Shown here: one piece after another, positions 33,902 to 44,954 of the stretch | Layout: each line of letters begins with the position of its first letter | Numbering within the stretch: the first letter of the stretch is position 1 | NCBI GenBank assembly: GCA_021234155.1 | Contig: JAJEKV010000058.1 | Coordinates: forward strand, 6,816,992-6,880,991 | DNA length: 64,000 nt | Reading direction: 5' to 3' | Source of the DNA: Isoetes taiwanensis | Taxonomy: Eukaryota > Streptophyta > Lycopodiopsida > Isoetales > Isoetaceae | Notes under the pieces: model-generated | Told to the model about the DNA's origin: nothing | Databases searched by the model: none | Seen by the model: only the letters and a program-made list of their open reading frames with translations | Program-made: the position numbers and the translations under genes

Positions 33902-35500
33902 CTAGCAATTCGCGGTCATGTCAACATCAACAATACACCACGTCCTAGAGAACACGAAGGTGATCTCATCATCGGTTATTATTATAATATACGATGCATC
34001 TACCCCTCTAGAACATGATTCTCGGTAAATCAAGCCTTCAAGCTTACCGCCGGGAGCGGGGTTGATAGCATCGTTGATGGTGCGGCCTTGAGATTCCCGC
34101 ATGAAGTCTGGATAGTGCTTCTCAAGATCTATCTTCATCACCCAGGTAGCATCCTCAACTGGTAAGTGCTTCCACTTGACCAAGTATTGTAACATTTGAG
34201 TCCTTCTGGTCTGTTTGTAAGCTCGATCAAGAAGAGCTTCGTGCACTATTTCCAATTTGCTCTTGGTCATTTCTAGGAGAGTTGGGGTATCCAAAACCTC
34301 CTCCGGGTCAGGGTGTGTGTTGCCGAGAAAACTCACGTGAAAGACCTTGTGGATCTTCAAGCGGGGTGGCAGGTCCAAGCGATATGCTTGTTCTCCGACG
34401 CGTTCAGTAATCTTGAACGGCCCAGCCCATCTGGGTGCCAATTTCTTACAGTTACCAATTTTAAGTTTGGCTTGTTTTACTTTGATCTTAAGCCAAACCG
34501 ATTCGCCCACCTGGAAGATCCGTGGGGTTCGGTGCTTATCCGCTAGACTCTTCTGACGACTGCGTGCGGCCAATAAGTAGCCCCGAACTTCCTCCACCAA
34601 GGCCTGCATTTCTAAAAGGAGTTGTTGAGAGACCTCCACTTTAGAAACAGGGTTATGCCACGTGTCTGGAGTAAGACATTGATAGCCATAATTTATCATG
34701 AAGGGAGACATTTTAGAAGACTCCTGCTTTGTACTGTTATAGGCGAATTCTACCAAGTAAATATAATCCGCCCATTGTGACTGTTTACTCCATACATAGC
34801 TTCGTAGCATATCTTCGATAATACGATTGACACGTTCTGTTTGACCATCTGTCTGAGGATGGTAGGCTGTACTCATGGCAAGCTTGGTCTGGATGGTGGC
34901 GAAGAAATCCTTCCAGAATGCACTGATAAACTTAGGATCCCTATCTGATACAATTACTCTCGGCATCCCGTGCAACCTGAAAATTTCCTTTGCAAAGAGC
35001 AAGGCGGTGTCGAAGGCGGTGTCCGTGGTGCGACATGGCGGGTGAAGTGAGCCATCTTTGATAATTTGTCGACCACGACCATTAAGGCATCATATCCACG
35101 GAGAGTGCGTGGAAGGCCCACAATGAAATCCATGGTTATGACTTCCCACTTGGCGTTGGGCACATCCAAAGGTTGCAACTCCCCGGGAACTCTTAATTGC
35201 TCAGCCTTGGTTTGTCGACGAAAAACCCGATTAATCGCTTGATGTACCTAGCAATATCCTTCTTCATCGAAGGCCGTAAATAGATGGAGCGGATCTTAAA
35301 GTAAGTTTTCATAAAACCCGCATGTCCCTATATAGGGTGTTGCAGCGTGTCATGGAGAATCAGCTTTCGCACCCCTGAAGTCGCTGGAATACACAACTTA
35401 TCTTTGTAATATAATAAATTGCCCTCTTTTTTATATGAACGGAATGCTTCACGTTCTCTATTGGTACGGGCTTCCTTACCCAAACTTTCCCAAACATTAC
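33902..35500 (-). pseudogene. Chromovirus integrase with C-terminal chromodomain
   Basis: The HHCC region lies around 35210-35500. The core has catalytic D in WEVITMDFIVGLP (34954-35178), D in VSDRDPKF, and E in TDGQTERVNR. The C-terminal part includes ARSRQKSLADKHR and WAGPFKI. The chromodomain (about 34103-34210) reads LQYLVKWKHLPVEDATWVM, with the aromatic/W positions seen in integrase chromodomains. A GGCGGTGTC tandem duplication near 35003-35025 shifts the frame between the two core blocks. In this clade the chromodomain is thought to steer integration towards methylated-histone chromatin. Confidence 0.92.
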
Positions 35501-36170
35501 AGAATTCAGTATCCGTGGCCAGGGTCTGTTCTATCTGCTTCCAGAACTCGCTGGTGAGTGTGGAAATGGCATTACAATGGGTCCGGGTTATGAAGGGATG
35601 ACGTGACAAAGCATCCGCAACCACATTGTGCTTTCCTGGCTTGTATACAATCTCGAAGTCATATTCCTCGAGGAATTCCATCCATCTGCGTTGACGGAGA
35701 TTTAGATTTGGCTGGGTGGATAAATAGCGGAGACTCTGATGATCCGTATCCAGCTGAAATCTTCTACCAAGAAGGTAGTGTCTCCAAATACGGAGAGAGC
35801 ACTAACAACCGCCAAAGAACTCGGTCATGGGTAGGATATCGCTGTTTTCTGCATCATTCATCTTCTTTGAATCGTAAGCAACAACTCTCCCTCCTCGCAT
35901 TAGAACTCCACCAAGAGCTATCTTACTAGCGTCGGTGGCTCTTGATTTATCCTTTTCGGGATCAGGCAAGGTAAGGACCGGTGCAGATGTTAAGGCATCC
36001 TTGAGCTTCTGAAAGCCGACTTGGACTTTTGTTTTCCAATGTTCCATCCAATCCTTTACTTTCTCATGCCTTGTGAGATTAGTAAGAGGTGCGGCAATTG
36101 TGGCAAAATCCTTAACAAATTTGCGATAATATCCTCGCGAGTCCCAAGAAACTTGGACCTCCTGAAACAT
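35501..36170 (-). pseudogene. Chromovirus RNase H
   Basis: DASKIALGGVLMRGGRVVAYDSKK is near 35870-35940 and the tail FLEEYDFEIVYKPGKHNVVADALSR near 35600-35680. Frames break near 35690-35800. The family match to the copy at 626-930 is clear. Confidence 0.88.
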
Positions 36171-36888
36171 TAGCTGGAATGGGCCAATCCTTTTACCGCT
36201 TCTATCTTAGCTGGGTCTGTAGCAATTCCTTCATTTGAGATAATATGCCCCAAATAGTCTACCCTGAGTGGCGAACTTGCATTTAGAGAACTTGGCAAAG
36301 AGTTGATGGTTTTTAGCTTTTGCAAAGCTAATCGAAGATGTTGTTCATGTTGTTGCAAGGTTTTACTATAGATGAGAATGTCATCAAAGAAAATGACAAC
36401 AAAGTCATCCAAGTATTGGCGGAAGATGTCATTCATCAACCGCATAAACGTTGCATGGGCGTTGGTCAATCCAAAAGGCATGACGGTGAACTCATAATGC
36501 CCATATCCGTACGTAAAAGCAGACTTATGGATGTCCTCTTCCTTAATCCTTATCCGATGGTACCCGGAGCGCAAATCAATCTTTTTGAGAAATATTTTGC
36601 TCCTTGTAAATCGGGTCCATAAGATCATCCGCCCCTAGGCAAAGCATAGCGATTCTTGATGGTATGCTTATTGAGTTGCCTATAATCAATACACATCCTT
36701 AAGGAGCCATCTTTCTTCTTGACAAAAAGAATAGGAGCGCCAAATGGTGAAACACTGGGCCGAATAAACCCCAGATTCAAGAACTCTTGTAGTCGTTTCT
36801 TAAGCTCGCTAACTCGGGAGGACTCATTGAAGACGGGGCTTTGCTTTGGTAGGCTTAGTACTGGTTCAAGAGTTATCTCACATTCCAC
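36170..36888 (-). pseudogene. Chromovirus reverse transcriptase
   Basis: Motifs in order: [65 protein letters not shown] and catalytic FFDDILIYS (FIDD is more usual). A frameshift separates the two halves near 36628. Confidence 0.93.
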
Positions 36889-37660
36889 CCTCCGAAAGGA
36901 GGAAGCTTGTGGATCTCATCCGAAAAAGATCGCTAAATTCTCGAAGAAGGGTAGCAATGTCCGATGGTAAGGCCGACATTTGTCGCCGTTTGGAGTCCGA
37001 CTCAATGGAAGCAAGTTTAATGAGGCAAAGGAGTTCATTCTCGCGTATAGCTTTTCCTAGCCGCTTTATTGACATTGATCGCATAGCGGAGTGTAATGAA
37101 TCACCTTTTATCGTCACACACGTGCTCCATTAGCGGCGTTGAAGGTGACCTCCCGTTTCTCACAGCCTATGTGGGCCCCGGTAGACGCTTAAAAACTCCA
37201 TTCCCACAATAAGATCATATTTGCCAATGTCCATTAATTCGCACCCAAGGCAACCGTGCACCGGGCAACTGCATTTTAAGGTTAATACTGGCTGCCATGA
37301 GTGTGTGTCGATCTTACCGCTAGCTAATGTGACCGGCTTAGGTGGGATCTCAACGTTTCAACAAGCAGCATTCGGGCCATTCTAGGAGAAGCAAAATTAT
37401 GCGCACTACCCGTGTCCATCAAAATTATGAAGGGCTTCTTGTCTACTTGGCCTATTGTAGAAATAAATGTAAGGTGACTTTTCAGCGTTACTGCTTCTAT
37501 AGCGGCAAGAATATGAGACGCACCATGAATGTACTCGGGAGCCTCGTCCTCCGCAAGCAAGATTGGACTCCAAATCTTCCCAATCCAGGTCGGCCATGGC
37601 CGTTGAGCGTCTAGCGTGGACGCATCGGACAGTGCATGAAGTGTCCAGGCCTCATGCACC
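36889..37660 (-). pseudogene. Chromovirus protease region
   Basis: The active site is in PFIILMDTGSAHNFASPRMA at about 37390-37450, preceded by HLTFISTIGQVD. The linker to RT (36889-37320) is frame-shifted. Aspartic protease of gypsy type. Confidence 0.82.
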
Positions 37661-37899
37661 GTAGCATGCCTTATCCCGTGAGTTGTTCTCCGGCCTCTTT
37701 AGGAATGGACTGTAAGAGGCCCCGAACTTCCTTACAAAGCATTGTTACGCTTATCCGGCGTGCTAAAGGCGACTTTCTTCTCCCGGGCGCCATAAGAATT
37801 GTCCGAGAGGGCCCCGGACTTGGCTTAACGGGGTTTGTAAGGTGTGGACGGCCGTGGGCTCGCAGTAAGGAGCGTGTCAGCGGATATCGGGTTCTTTGG

Positions 37900-38740
37900 C
37901 GTGTCTTCCTCAAGGCTTAATGCCTTAGCTTCCGCCCTCGCTATCGATTTTGGGTCTATGGCCTTGACCATACGTTTAATGGATGGGGCCAACCTCTACC
38001 GCCCTTTTCTCATTCATTCCTGGTACATACAACCTCAAACGCATGAATTCGTCAGTGTAGGCCTGCACTGACATGCCCTTCTGTTCCAACCTGTAGAAGG
38101 TCTAAATCTGTTGGCATTTGTGCGCACGAGGCACGTAATGCGATTTAAAAGCCTTAGCGAACTTCTTGAACTTGCAGACCGCTCCCGCCCGGTGCTTAGC
38201 TCGGGCGTAACCCTTCCACCAAACACGGGCAGCTCGGTAAGGTTCGTGGTGGCGACCTTCCTCGTATCTTTCTCTGTCATTCCATAGGACTTCCCGAATT
38301 CCTTCATTTCGTCCAACCAAGATTCCGCGATTCAAGCCTCCTCTGGATTTCCCATCAAACCGAGCCAACTTAGGTTCTTCCATATACTAGTGATGGTCAG
38401 TATCAACGGTTTTCGGTACTCCTTATCCTTACGCCTTGAATGGTCACTGTCTGATAGCGAGGACCCCGAAGAACCCGAAGTGGTTGAATGTGAGGAAGCG
38501 GCGCTATCCTTAGAGGAACTTCGATGACGCTTAGCATGAGTCCTCCTTTGTGCAGTGCGAGGGCTAGCTCGGGAGGAGATGGGCTGTTGTGCGGTGTGGA
38601 CTCAATGGTCGTGGAGGTAATTCCGGGTCCGTCCTCCCGAAAGTATGTGGCGGTGGATTGGTATGCAACACATAAGCCCGTAACTTCGCCGAAGTTGCCT
38701 TTTCATTAACATCAACCCCTCGTTGAGGGGGTGAGAGCAT
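37900..38740 (-). pseudogene. Chromovirus gag, decayed
   Basis: Start MLSPPQRGVDVNEKATSAKL at 38740. A Ser-rich acidic/basic segment follows (HRSSSKDSAASSH). The capsid-like part reads PKLARFDGKSRGG, WWKGYARAK, FAKAFKSHYVPRAHK, then FYRLEQKGMSVQAYTDEF at about 38060-38110. This is the retrotransposon gag pattern. Stops and one-base indels are frequent between 37680 and 38400. Because a true gag lies here, the ORFs further upstream are additions and not gag. Confidence 0.75.
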
Positions 38741-39077
38741 CTTGGCGTTGGAGGGTGTTTTTGCCGGCGTTACGCATTAACCGCCTATAGGAAGCATTCA
38801 TGAATATATAAGCGATTTACATTAATGTACAATCCCTTTTAAGTTAATCGAGACAAAAGTATATACAAACAGAAAACAATATTTGTATTTCATTCAAGTT
38901 GAGTACAACAACGGGTTGATTGATACATGGATTGAGACAAAAGTGGGTATGATACAATGGAAATTTTTAAAGTTCTACTTGCACACAGCGTAACCACAAC
39001 AACGAAAACATAACGGAAGAGACCAAGCCTAGGGGTTGGCGAAGGGGTCTGAGGATCGCAGAAGCGGTACTCTCCCG

Positions 39078-39521
39078 TCACAGCTTCGGACGAAGTTTAT
39101 AGCGTGCCCAGGCTTGGACAATGATTGCTTGGTACTCCCATGTTGGGCTGATAATCAGAAGGTTAAAGAGCCTTCGCATCGCATAAAAGAGTTGCCAAAG
39201 GTGGTCGTTGGCGTCCTCGAAGGCTTCGTGCCTGGTCATATTCCAGTAGTCCCAGGTACGACACAGGGTCATCTTCAGATCCTCGAAAGCTCGATCCCTG
39301 AGGATGTTAACTATCTCCAGCCCTTTGTCAGGGTCGTAGAGTTCCCCTGGTGGCGGTGGTTCGGTTTCATAGCCTTCCTCCCACTCTGGATATTCACCAT
39401 ATCTCTGGCCATAGTCCTGGTCTGGCGGCCCGGGATCGTCCCTCCTAACCATATCGGTGATTCTCTCCTCATATTCCCAAATGGTTTCCTCTGCAACATA
39501 GTTGGAATAAATAGAGAACAT
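39078..39521 (-). CDS. Chromovirus extra ORF-Y, 147 aa, unknown
   Basis: Open frame from MFSIYSNYVAEETIWEYEER to TWEYQAIIVQAWARYKLRPKL. It is rich in Tyr, Trp, Asp and Pro (DDPGPPDQDYGQRYGEYPEW, ETEPPPPGELYDP). The second half looks helical. I recognise no family. It lies between ORF-X and gag on the element's coding strand. It may be an exon or fragment of a longer protein. Confidence 0.5.
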   Translation of the reverse strand: MFSIYSNYVAEETIWEYEERITDMVRRDDPGPPDQDYGQRYGEYPEWEEGYETEPPPPGELYDPDKGLEIVNILRDRAFEDLKMTLCRTWDYWNMTRHEAFEDANDHLWQLFYAMRRLFNLLIISPTWEYQAIIVQAWARYKLRPKL

Positions 39522-39762
39522 TTTGTAATTCCATTATATTCTAAAGTTTTAATACTTTTGAAGAGGATGTCATAAAAAAAAACACACAATTCAATAATAC
39601 TCCTCAAGAGAACTTTGTATTTAATAAGTAAATAAGGTACACCATTTGTCAATATGGTCCATTCAATTGCCAATCGAAAATCCCAGAACACACATATATA
39701 AATATATAAGAAAAACTAGCAAAACATATATATATATATACATTTTTCATAGCAAAATTATA

Positions 39763-41169
39763 CTAGGAACTAGGCCCTGCCTCTTGATCCTTAGCCCTAG
39801 GAGGTGGTGGAGGCGGTCGGTGTCGCAGCAGAGTAACCCCAGGGTCTACTGTGGCAGCCGCAACAGATGCAACCTCTGGTGGATAGGCAACGGCCAATGG
39901 GGCTGCCGTGAGGAGCTTCATGCCCATCCAAGGCGCAATGTCCTGACCCAAGGCCGTCAGGGCAAGATCCCGTCGTACGAGTACATACGTAAACGTACGA
40001 TAGGAAAGCTTCTTGTGGCCGGCCAGTGTAGAGAGTGCACGGAGGGCCCACCATGAAGCTTCAGCGTCTGGCCCTAGATCTCGGGCTATGAAGAGGACTT
40101 GCCCATGTCGGAAGGCCGACAAAAAGAAACGGGTAAGGTGGTTACCCAGCACTTTCCCTTGCGAAGTCTCAGATGCTGCCACTTCCTTATCCAAGTCCAT
40201 GGGGACTTCTTCCTCCTTGAGCTCCTGTTGCTCCTCCTTCTTGTGCGCAGGGTTATGGTATAAATCTTCTCCCTCATCATCTGAGTCGGAGGGAACCTCA
40301 ACCATATTAATGTTTGGGACGTGAGGTCCCATAGCCGTGAAGGCATCTGGTGCAGGTTGCGAAGCTGGTTCCTGCATCACGAAGTCGCGAAGACGTAATA
40401 GAGTCTCCGCCGGCTCTAGGGTCTCCTGACGGAACCGAAGCAGCTGGTGCACCTCCGGAGGAAGCTCGGTAGAAGTGAAGTCGATGAAATCATCCATACA
40501 ATACTCCGCAAGCTCGTAAAGTACATGGTCTTTGCGCTTGCGTCGAAATCCGGCCACCACGTGATACGTCCAGATAATATCATCCAAGAGAAGGTATTCC
40601 TGCCCTTGGTGATAAATAACTGGAAGGCCGTCTAATCCTGACAAGCCTATAGATTGGTCACGGCGCGGTGGTAGCTCCTCCGCTAGCTCCTTCCAACGGG
40701 CAAAGTCGCCCATTCCTATATGCTCGTCATCCCCCTCCTCGGAGGATTCCGGCAGTTTGCCCTTCTCTACTGGCAAGGTCTCATCCTCCACGTATTGGTC
40801 CATGAGGATGGCTAATGCGAAAGTAGCTTCCAGATACTGCTGCCCCTGATGCTGGACCACTGGTAGGTGTTTACCCCATCGGAGTTTCCCCTTCAAGACG
40901 TCATAAGCATGTGTGTCCCCGCCTAGCATCTGCCGAACTATCTCCCGCTCCAAATACAAGTGGGGAGGATCCCCCAGAGGAATACACAGAGGAAGCATTT
41001 CCTCCATGTAAAAGTCAAGGAATCCGGCGTAGTCCGGATGCCGCTGCATATTGGCAAGGAGATCTATGCGTTGGCATAGCAAAGGCTGCAGCAGGTCGAA
41101 GGGAACCTGTGGATCCCATTTCTCTCCATCAAGGTACCAAAGAAGACCAAGGCGGCGGCAGCCATGGCG
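39763..41169 (-). CDS. Chromovirus extra ORF-X, about 430-469 aa, unknown
   Basis: The open frame spans 41169-39763. The first in-frame ATG is at 41049 (MQRHPDYAGF), but the frame is open for 40 codons before it, starting after a TAG at 41170. Two HQGQxYL segments (LPVVQHQGQQYLEATFAL and LPVIYHQGQEYLLLDDI) suggest an internal duplication. Then come a basic patch (FRRKRKDHVLYELAEY), an acidic stretch (SDSDDEGEDL, EEEVPMDLDKE) and a Pro/Arg-rich tail. No family recognised. A long open frame in an element whose gag and pol are broken is noteworthy. Confidence 0.6.
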   Translation of the reverse strand, partial: RHGCRRLGLLWYLDGEKWDPQVPFDLLQPLLCQRIDLLANMQRHPDYAGFLDFYMEEMLPLCIPLGDPPHLYLEREIVRQMLGGDTHAYDVLKGKLRWGKHLPVVQHQGQQYLEATFALAILMDQYVEDETLPVEKGKLPESSEEGDDEHIGMGDFARWKELAEELPPRRDQSIGLSGLDGLPVIYHQGQEYLLLDDIIWTYHVVAGFRRKRKDHVLYELAEYCMDDFIDFTSTELPPEVHQLLRFRQETLEPAETLLRLRDFVMQEPASQPAPDAFTAMGPHVPNINMVEVPSDSDDEGEDLYHNPAHKKEEQQELKEEEVPMDLDKEVAASETSQGKVLGNHLTRFFLSAFRHGQVLFIARDLGPDAEASWWALRALSTLAGHKKLSYRTFTYVLVRRDLALTALGQDIAPWMGMKLLTAAPLAVAYPPEVASVAAATVDPGVTLLRHRPPPPPPRAKDQEAGPSS

Positions 41170-41365
41170 CTAGAAGGGAGGAGAGAGGAAAAGAAGCGTT
41201 TAAAATAACCTTACAGTCCCCTTTTAAACCCTTTTATTAAAGCTGACGTCAGCATTTTATTTTAAATTTAACATAAAAAAAACATTAAACTTTTAATTCA
41301 AAATAAAAGCCTCTTTATTAATTATCACAAAAAAATATGTACAAATGCGGATCCCCGCAAGTAGG

Positions 41366-42739
41366 CTAAGGTTGCTCCCCCCGTATCCTACGGGCGAGGG
41401 CTAAATCCTTAGGCATTATGGTGACCCTCTTTGCGTGGATAGCGCAAAGGTTGGCGTCACCAAAAAGTGCCACCAAGTAGGCTTCAGCAGCCTCTTGGAG
41501 CGCCAAAATTGCAAAGGTCTGGAAACGGAGATCGGTCTTAAATTGCTGTGCGATCTCCCGTACCAGCCTCTGAAAAGGTAGCTTCCTGATCAGAAGGTCC
41601 GTGGACTTCTGAAATTTGCGGATCTCCCGCAATGCCACGGTACCGGGTCGGAACCGATGAGGCTTCCGCTGTGCTCCGGGTCCCGACGGTGTTGGCACCG
41701 TCTTAGCCCCAGCAACCGGCCGGGAGTTGTCCACTCGCTGCTGCCTCCGGTCGGAGCTGGTCTTCTTCCCAAAAGCCCCGACAGTCCTTAACTTATCCTT
41801 GTATTGACTGCCGGCCTTATGGGCGACTCCCTTCCTTCGGAGCTTAACGGTCGGATGCGTCGGTTTTGGGTTCGGGCCACTCCCAGATGCACCTCCCTCC
41901 TGCTGGTCCCGCTGGTCTTGTCGGTCCCGCTCATCTTGCTCCATCTTCTCCCGCTCTTCCCGAGCTCTCCTCAGGTCTTCTTGGATCTGAACAAAAAGCT
42001 GGGCTGCGGCACGGCGATTAAGTTCAGCGTGGTACCGTTGTGGCCGCAGACCCATATCTATCTGAATAGTTGTCAGATAGTCTATGCTGATGTCAGGGAT
42101 TTCTCCCCATACAAAGCTGTTGGAACCCTCATGCCAGCGGTATGGGGGAACCTCAATGGCTCTGCCATCAATGACGGCAAAGCCGTCCCCGAGGTACCGG
42201 TACTCCCTACCCCGGGCTGCTGTGTCAGCCCGCTCAATCTCCCGGTGGTCGTCCTCCCTGGCAAAACCCCTGATACGGTCGGCCTCCGTCCTGACATCTT
42301 CCTCCTCCGTATGGCCTTCCTGTTCGGGAGGATAAAATTTGATGAGCATCATCACCATATCTGGTTGCTCAACAAGGGTATATGGGAGCTGGCGTAGGTT
42401 CAGCCGGATGAGGAATGGCTCTGAGAAGTGATAGATAGGATATGGAATCCTATCGTTGTTCTCAAACCTGTTGACCAGCTCATCCAACAAGATGTCGATG
42501 AGGGCTGGGTCAGTAGCCATGTGCTTAGCAATCATGGCGTAGATCTCCACGATGCTCATGGTGGATGGATCCGGAGCGCTCTTGGTAATGGCCATAGCGG
42601 GTAGTGAGGCGCTGGCGGCGAAGAGGATGGCAAAGGGGGCGCTAAGATGCACAAGGCACAAGGGCGCAGGAGCAAGGTCCGGTCTGGTGGCGATGGCGGA
42701 GGGCGGTTCAGGCGGTTGGAGGCACGGAAGCAAAAGCAA
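41366..42739 (-). CDS. Chromovirus ORF with C-terminal histone H3 fold, 457 aa
   Basis: Residues 358-457 (41369-41668) are histone H3 from the KPHR segment to the C-terminus: [70 protein letters not shown] and LARRIRG. The protein stops where H3 stops. Loop 1 is H3-like, without the longer CENH3 loop. The H3 tail is replaced: no ARTKQTARKS or AARKSAP motif. Residues 1-48 are Ala/Pro-rich, and ATG at 42595 ([12 protein letters not shown]) may be the true start. Residues about 50-250 are unknown, including [22 protein letters not shown] charged helical segment ([18 protein letters not shown]) and a Gly/Ser/Lys-rich linker follow. It lies first after the PBS. Confidence 0.9.
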   Translation of the reverse strand: MLLLPCLQPPEPPSAIATRPDLAPAPLCLVHLSAPFAILFAASASLPAMAITKSAPDPSTMSIVEIYAMIAKHMATDPALIDILLDELVNRFENNDRIPYPIYHFSEPFLIRLNLRQLPYTLVEQPDMVMMLIKFYPPEQEGHTEEEDVRTEADRIRGFAREDDHREIERADTAARGREYRYLGDGFAVIDGRAIEVPPYRWHEGSNSFVWGEIPDISIDYLTTIQIDMGLRPQRYHAELNRRAAAQLFVQIQEDLRRAREEREKMEQDERDRQDQRDQQEGGASGSGPNPKPTHPTVKLRRKGVAHKAGSQYKDKLRTVGAFGKKTSSDRRQQRVDNSRPVAGAKTVPTPSGPGAQRKPHRFRPGTVALREIRKFQKSTDLLIRKLPFQRLVREIAQQFKTDLRFQTFAILALQEAAEAYLVALFGDANLCAIHAKRVTIMPKDLALARRIRGEQP

Positions 42740-43326
42740 ATGACAAAAAAATGGTTTGCTAAACGGCCACTTAACTTTTAAAATTTCAAAAATTTTTTTC
42801 TTATTAACTTCAAATTTTTATTATTAAAAGAATTATACGGCGGAAATACGCGCCACATACGGTCGGGCGCCGATGGCATTATACGGCCTTCTGCCTCGAC
42901 TGGGCGTCGTCGAAATGCAAGCGGCGCCCGAGTTGACCTGGCGGGCCCGCGTTGACTCGAAGTCCGGCGGTCGGGCGCCCGGCAAAGATTTGGGCGCTTC
43001 GATCTTGACTGCAAAGCGACAAAAGGCAAGCGGCGCCCGAGTTCATTTTTGGGCCTGCCCTTGACCATTTTTCGCCTAGAGTTGACTGTTTTAGGGTAAT
43101 TCGAGTACGCCCAATCCAATGGAGCCATCATCTTCGTCATTTGAGCTACCCACTGGCACCTGCTAGGCCTCCAATCTTGGCCCCTCCACTTCAAAGCTAC
43201 AATTTCTTAACTTAACCTAACACCAAGCCAAACAACAAAGAGAACTAACGACACATTGACTTAGCCTCCTCCTAACTACCATGCTACGAGTTAGTGTTTG
43301 GCGGTGCTATGATTTCAACAAATCAA
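42740..43326 (-). other. Chromovirus 5' leader, GC-rich
   Basis: Untranslated leader between PBS and the H3 ORF. It contains several GCGGCGCCCGAG / GGTCGGGCGCC words (42860-43040) that can pair with each other. No gene. Confidence 0.5.
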
Positions 43327-43345
43327 ATCGCGGCTCGATACCACC
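43327..43345 (-). other. Chromovirus primer-binding site
   Basis: On the minus strand TGGTATCGAGCCGCG starts two bases after the 5' LTR end. It begins with the expected TGG and resembles the initiator-Met PBS with a rearranged middle. tRNA identity is not certain. Confidence 0.65.
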
Positions 43346-44949
43346 TGTGGCGCTCCTTAATATATCGACCCTCGGACATATACATACGGGGACTTTCCCT
43401 CCCATGGCAATCATCTCACCATGAGCGGGGCCCTCCGTCTATTTCGGGCCATCTATGAAATGAGGCCGAAAAGAAGGATTCTGAAGAAGGGTCATTCGCC
43501 CACGCCTTCAATGGGACTCCTACGTCGCGGAAGCATGAATACAAGGGTTAGCACACAAAGATGAATATACATAAATAACCACCACGAAGGGTGGCGATCC
43601 ATCTAATATACCAACGGCATAGAATATGCATCTAATCCTAAGAAAACACCCGAACCCAGGTTCTACCCGGCTCAAACTCCGTGAGGATCGACCGACGGTT
43701 GGGCCTCAAGAGATCAGCCAGACCGAAGTCTTGGCATGGCGTTATCGGCATAGAACATTGGCTAGGGTTGTCCACTCCATCCGCCCCCCCTGCACACTTC
43801 GCGGATGGGTCAATTCATGCTATGGCTTCGCTATAGCCTTTAGGAGAGACGCATACTCGGGGCATCACCCTCCGAGCCTACTCTGGTTCATGACGCCTTG
43901 GTCCGATGAGGCAGGTCGGGGAGGCGCCCCTTCCGAGAATCACGGTGGTTCCATGGGTGAGCTAGAGAATACGTGCCACATCGGCGACCCCGCATCCGTG
44001 CAGGCTTACTCACCCTAAATCTACTCAAAGTGCGGGGTGCTCCATAACGGATCACACCTCTACACCCGGGGAGTGTCGGACCCATACCCGGCCCCTCACG
44101 TGGCCGGGCCATCGGGCCTAGCCCATGTAGGAGTCTCTCGGGAGCCTTGTATGCTCGTGCAAGACCCCACCCCTCATGTCACCACTGTGTTCCTTGTCTG
44201 GTGCTAAGCCATACCATAGCATCTAGGACCCGGTGGGTTCTTGTGCACATGCCGCATTTAATAGGACTCTACAGGGCGCTTTCTAGGAGCATACTACAAT
44301 ACACGGCTCAGCGGTCCCTACCCCCCCGTAATCCCCTCGTTTCAGAGTCAGATTAACAAAGAATTAACAATCCATCCTTTCAGAGTAGAAACCAGAATTG
44401 AATATAAAGAGAACTTGCTTGTACAATCAAGGGTTAGTTTCTATGATTGAATCACAAAGAGAACAGAGAAACGGACACAACCAAGCGTTATCTAGAATCC
44501 ACATAACCACCTACCTGAATTCTGGCTGGACTCGTTTCCATGGGGCGCCTCCATCTCCTGGGAGTTGAGAATTCAGCTGTTACTTCACAGGGACGACTGT
44601 TATGGTGATTCTCTGCAGGTGTATGATGGCGCTCAGCTCCTGGCCTTCCTTGGTCGATCTTCAGGAGTCAATCCCAGGGATAGGGGTCAAGTTGGCATCC
44701 AAACTTGGCAATCCCCATGCTGCCCAATCGATTGGGGCAGGTGGCGCCTTCCCAAATGGTAATTAGCCTAATTTCCTAGGTTATAGGTTATTATTATTAA
44801 TGTGTTAAATTAGCATAGCTAATTTTAATCCTTTTTAAGGTAACCCCCTAGTTTGCAATTAAGTTCCCATACCCCCATGGTAGCGTGGTGACGTGGAAAT
44901 ACATGTACAAAGACATGACGTAGACCGTATAACTACATGGAACGTCACA
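43346..44949 (-). repeat. Chromovirus 5' LTR (1604 bp)
   Basis: Starts TGTGGCGCTCC (one change from its partner) and ends AACGTCACA. It is followed by the TSD AGAAC. Confidence 0.95.
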
Positions 44950-44954
44950 AGAAC

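Larger units (their letters stand above)
31750..44954 (-). mobile_element. Ty3/gypsy chromovirus carrying a histone H3-like ORF (13.2 kb)
   Basis: LTRs at 31755-33359 and 43346-44949 are flanked by a perfect TSD AGAAC (31750-31754, 44950-44954). Minus-strand order is 5' LTR, PBS, H3-like ORF, two unknown ORFs, gag, protease, RT, RNase H, integrase with chromodomain, PPT, 3' LTR. The protease-RT-RH-INT order and the chromodomain place it among chromoviruses. The extra 4 kb upstream of gag is unusual for that clade. pol and gag contain frameshifts, but the three extra ORFs are open. Confidence 0.95.

Noticed and set aside
37342-37920. Plus-strand ORFs across gag and protease of the chromovirus
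   Set aside because: They are shadows of the minus-strand retroelement frames, which carry recognisable motifs.
41369-41668. The H3 domain as a centromeric CENH3
   Set aside because: Loop 1 reads FKTDLRFQ without the longer CENH3 loop, and the C-terminus RRIRGEQP is H3-like rather than CENH3-like. The sequence fits canonical/replacement H3.
41366-42739. The H3 ORF as a host histone gene into which the element inserted
   Set aside because: It lies between the element's PBS and gag, inside LTRs with a TSD, on the element's coding strand, and is fused in frame to a long non-histone N-terminus.
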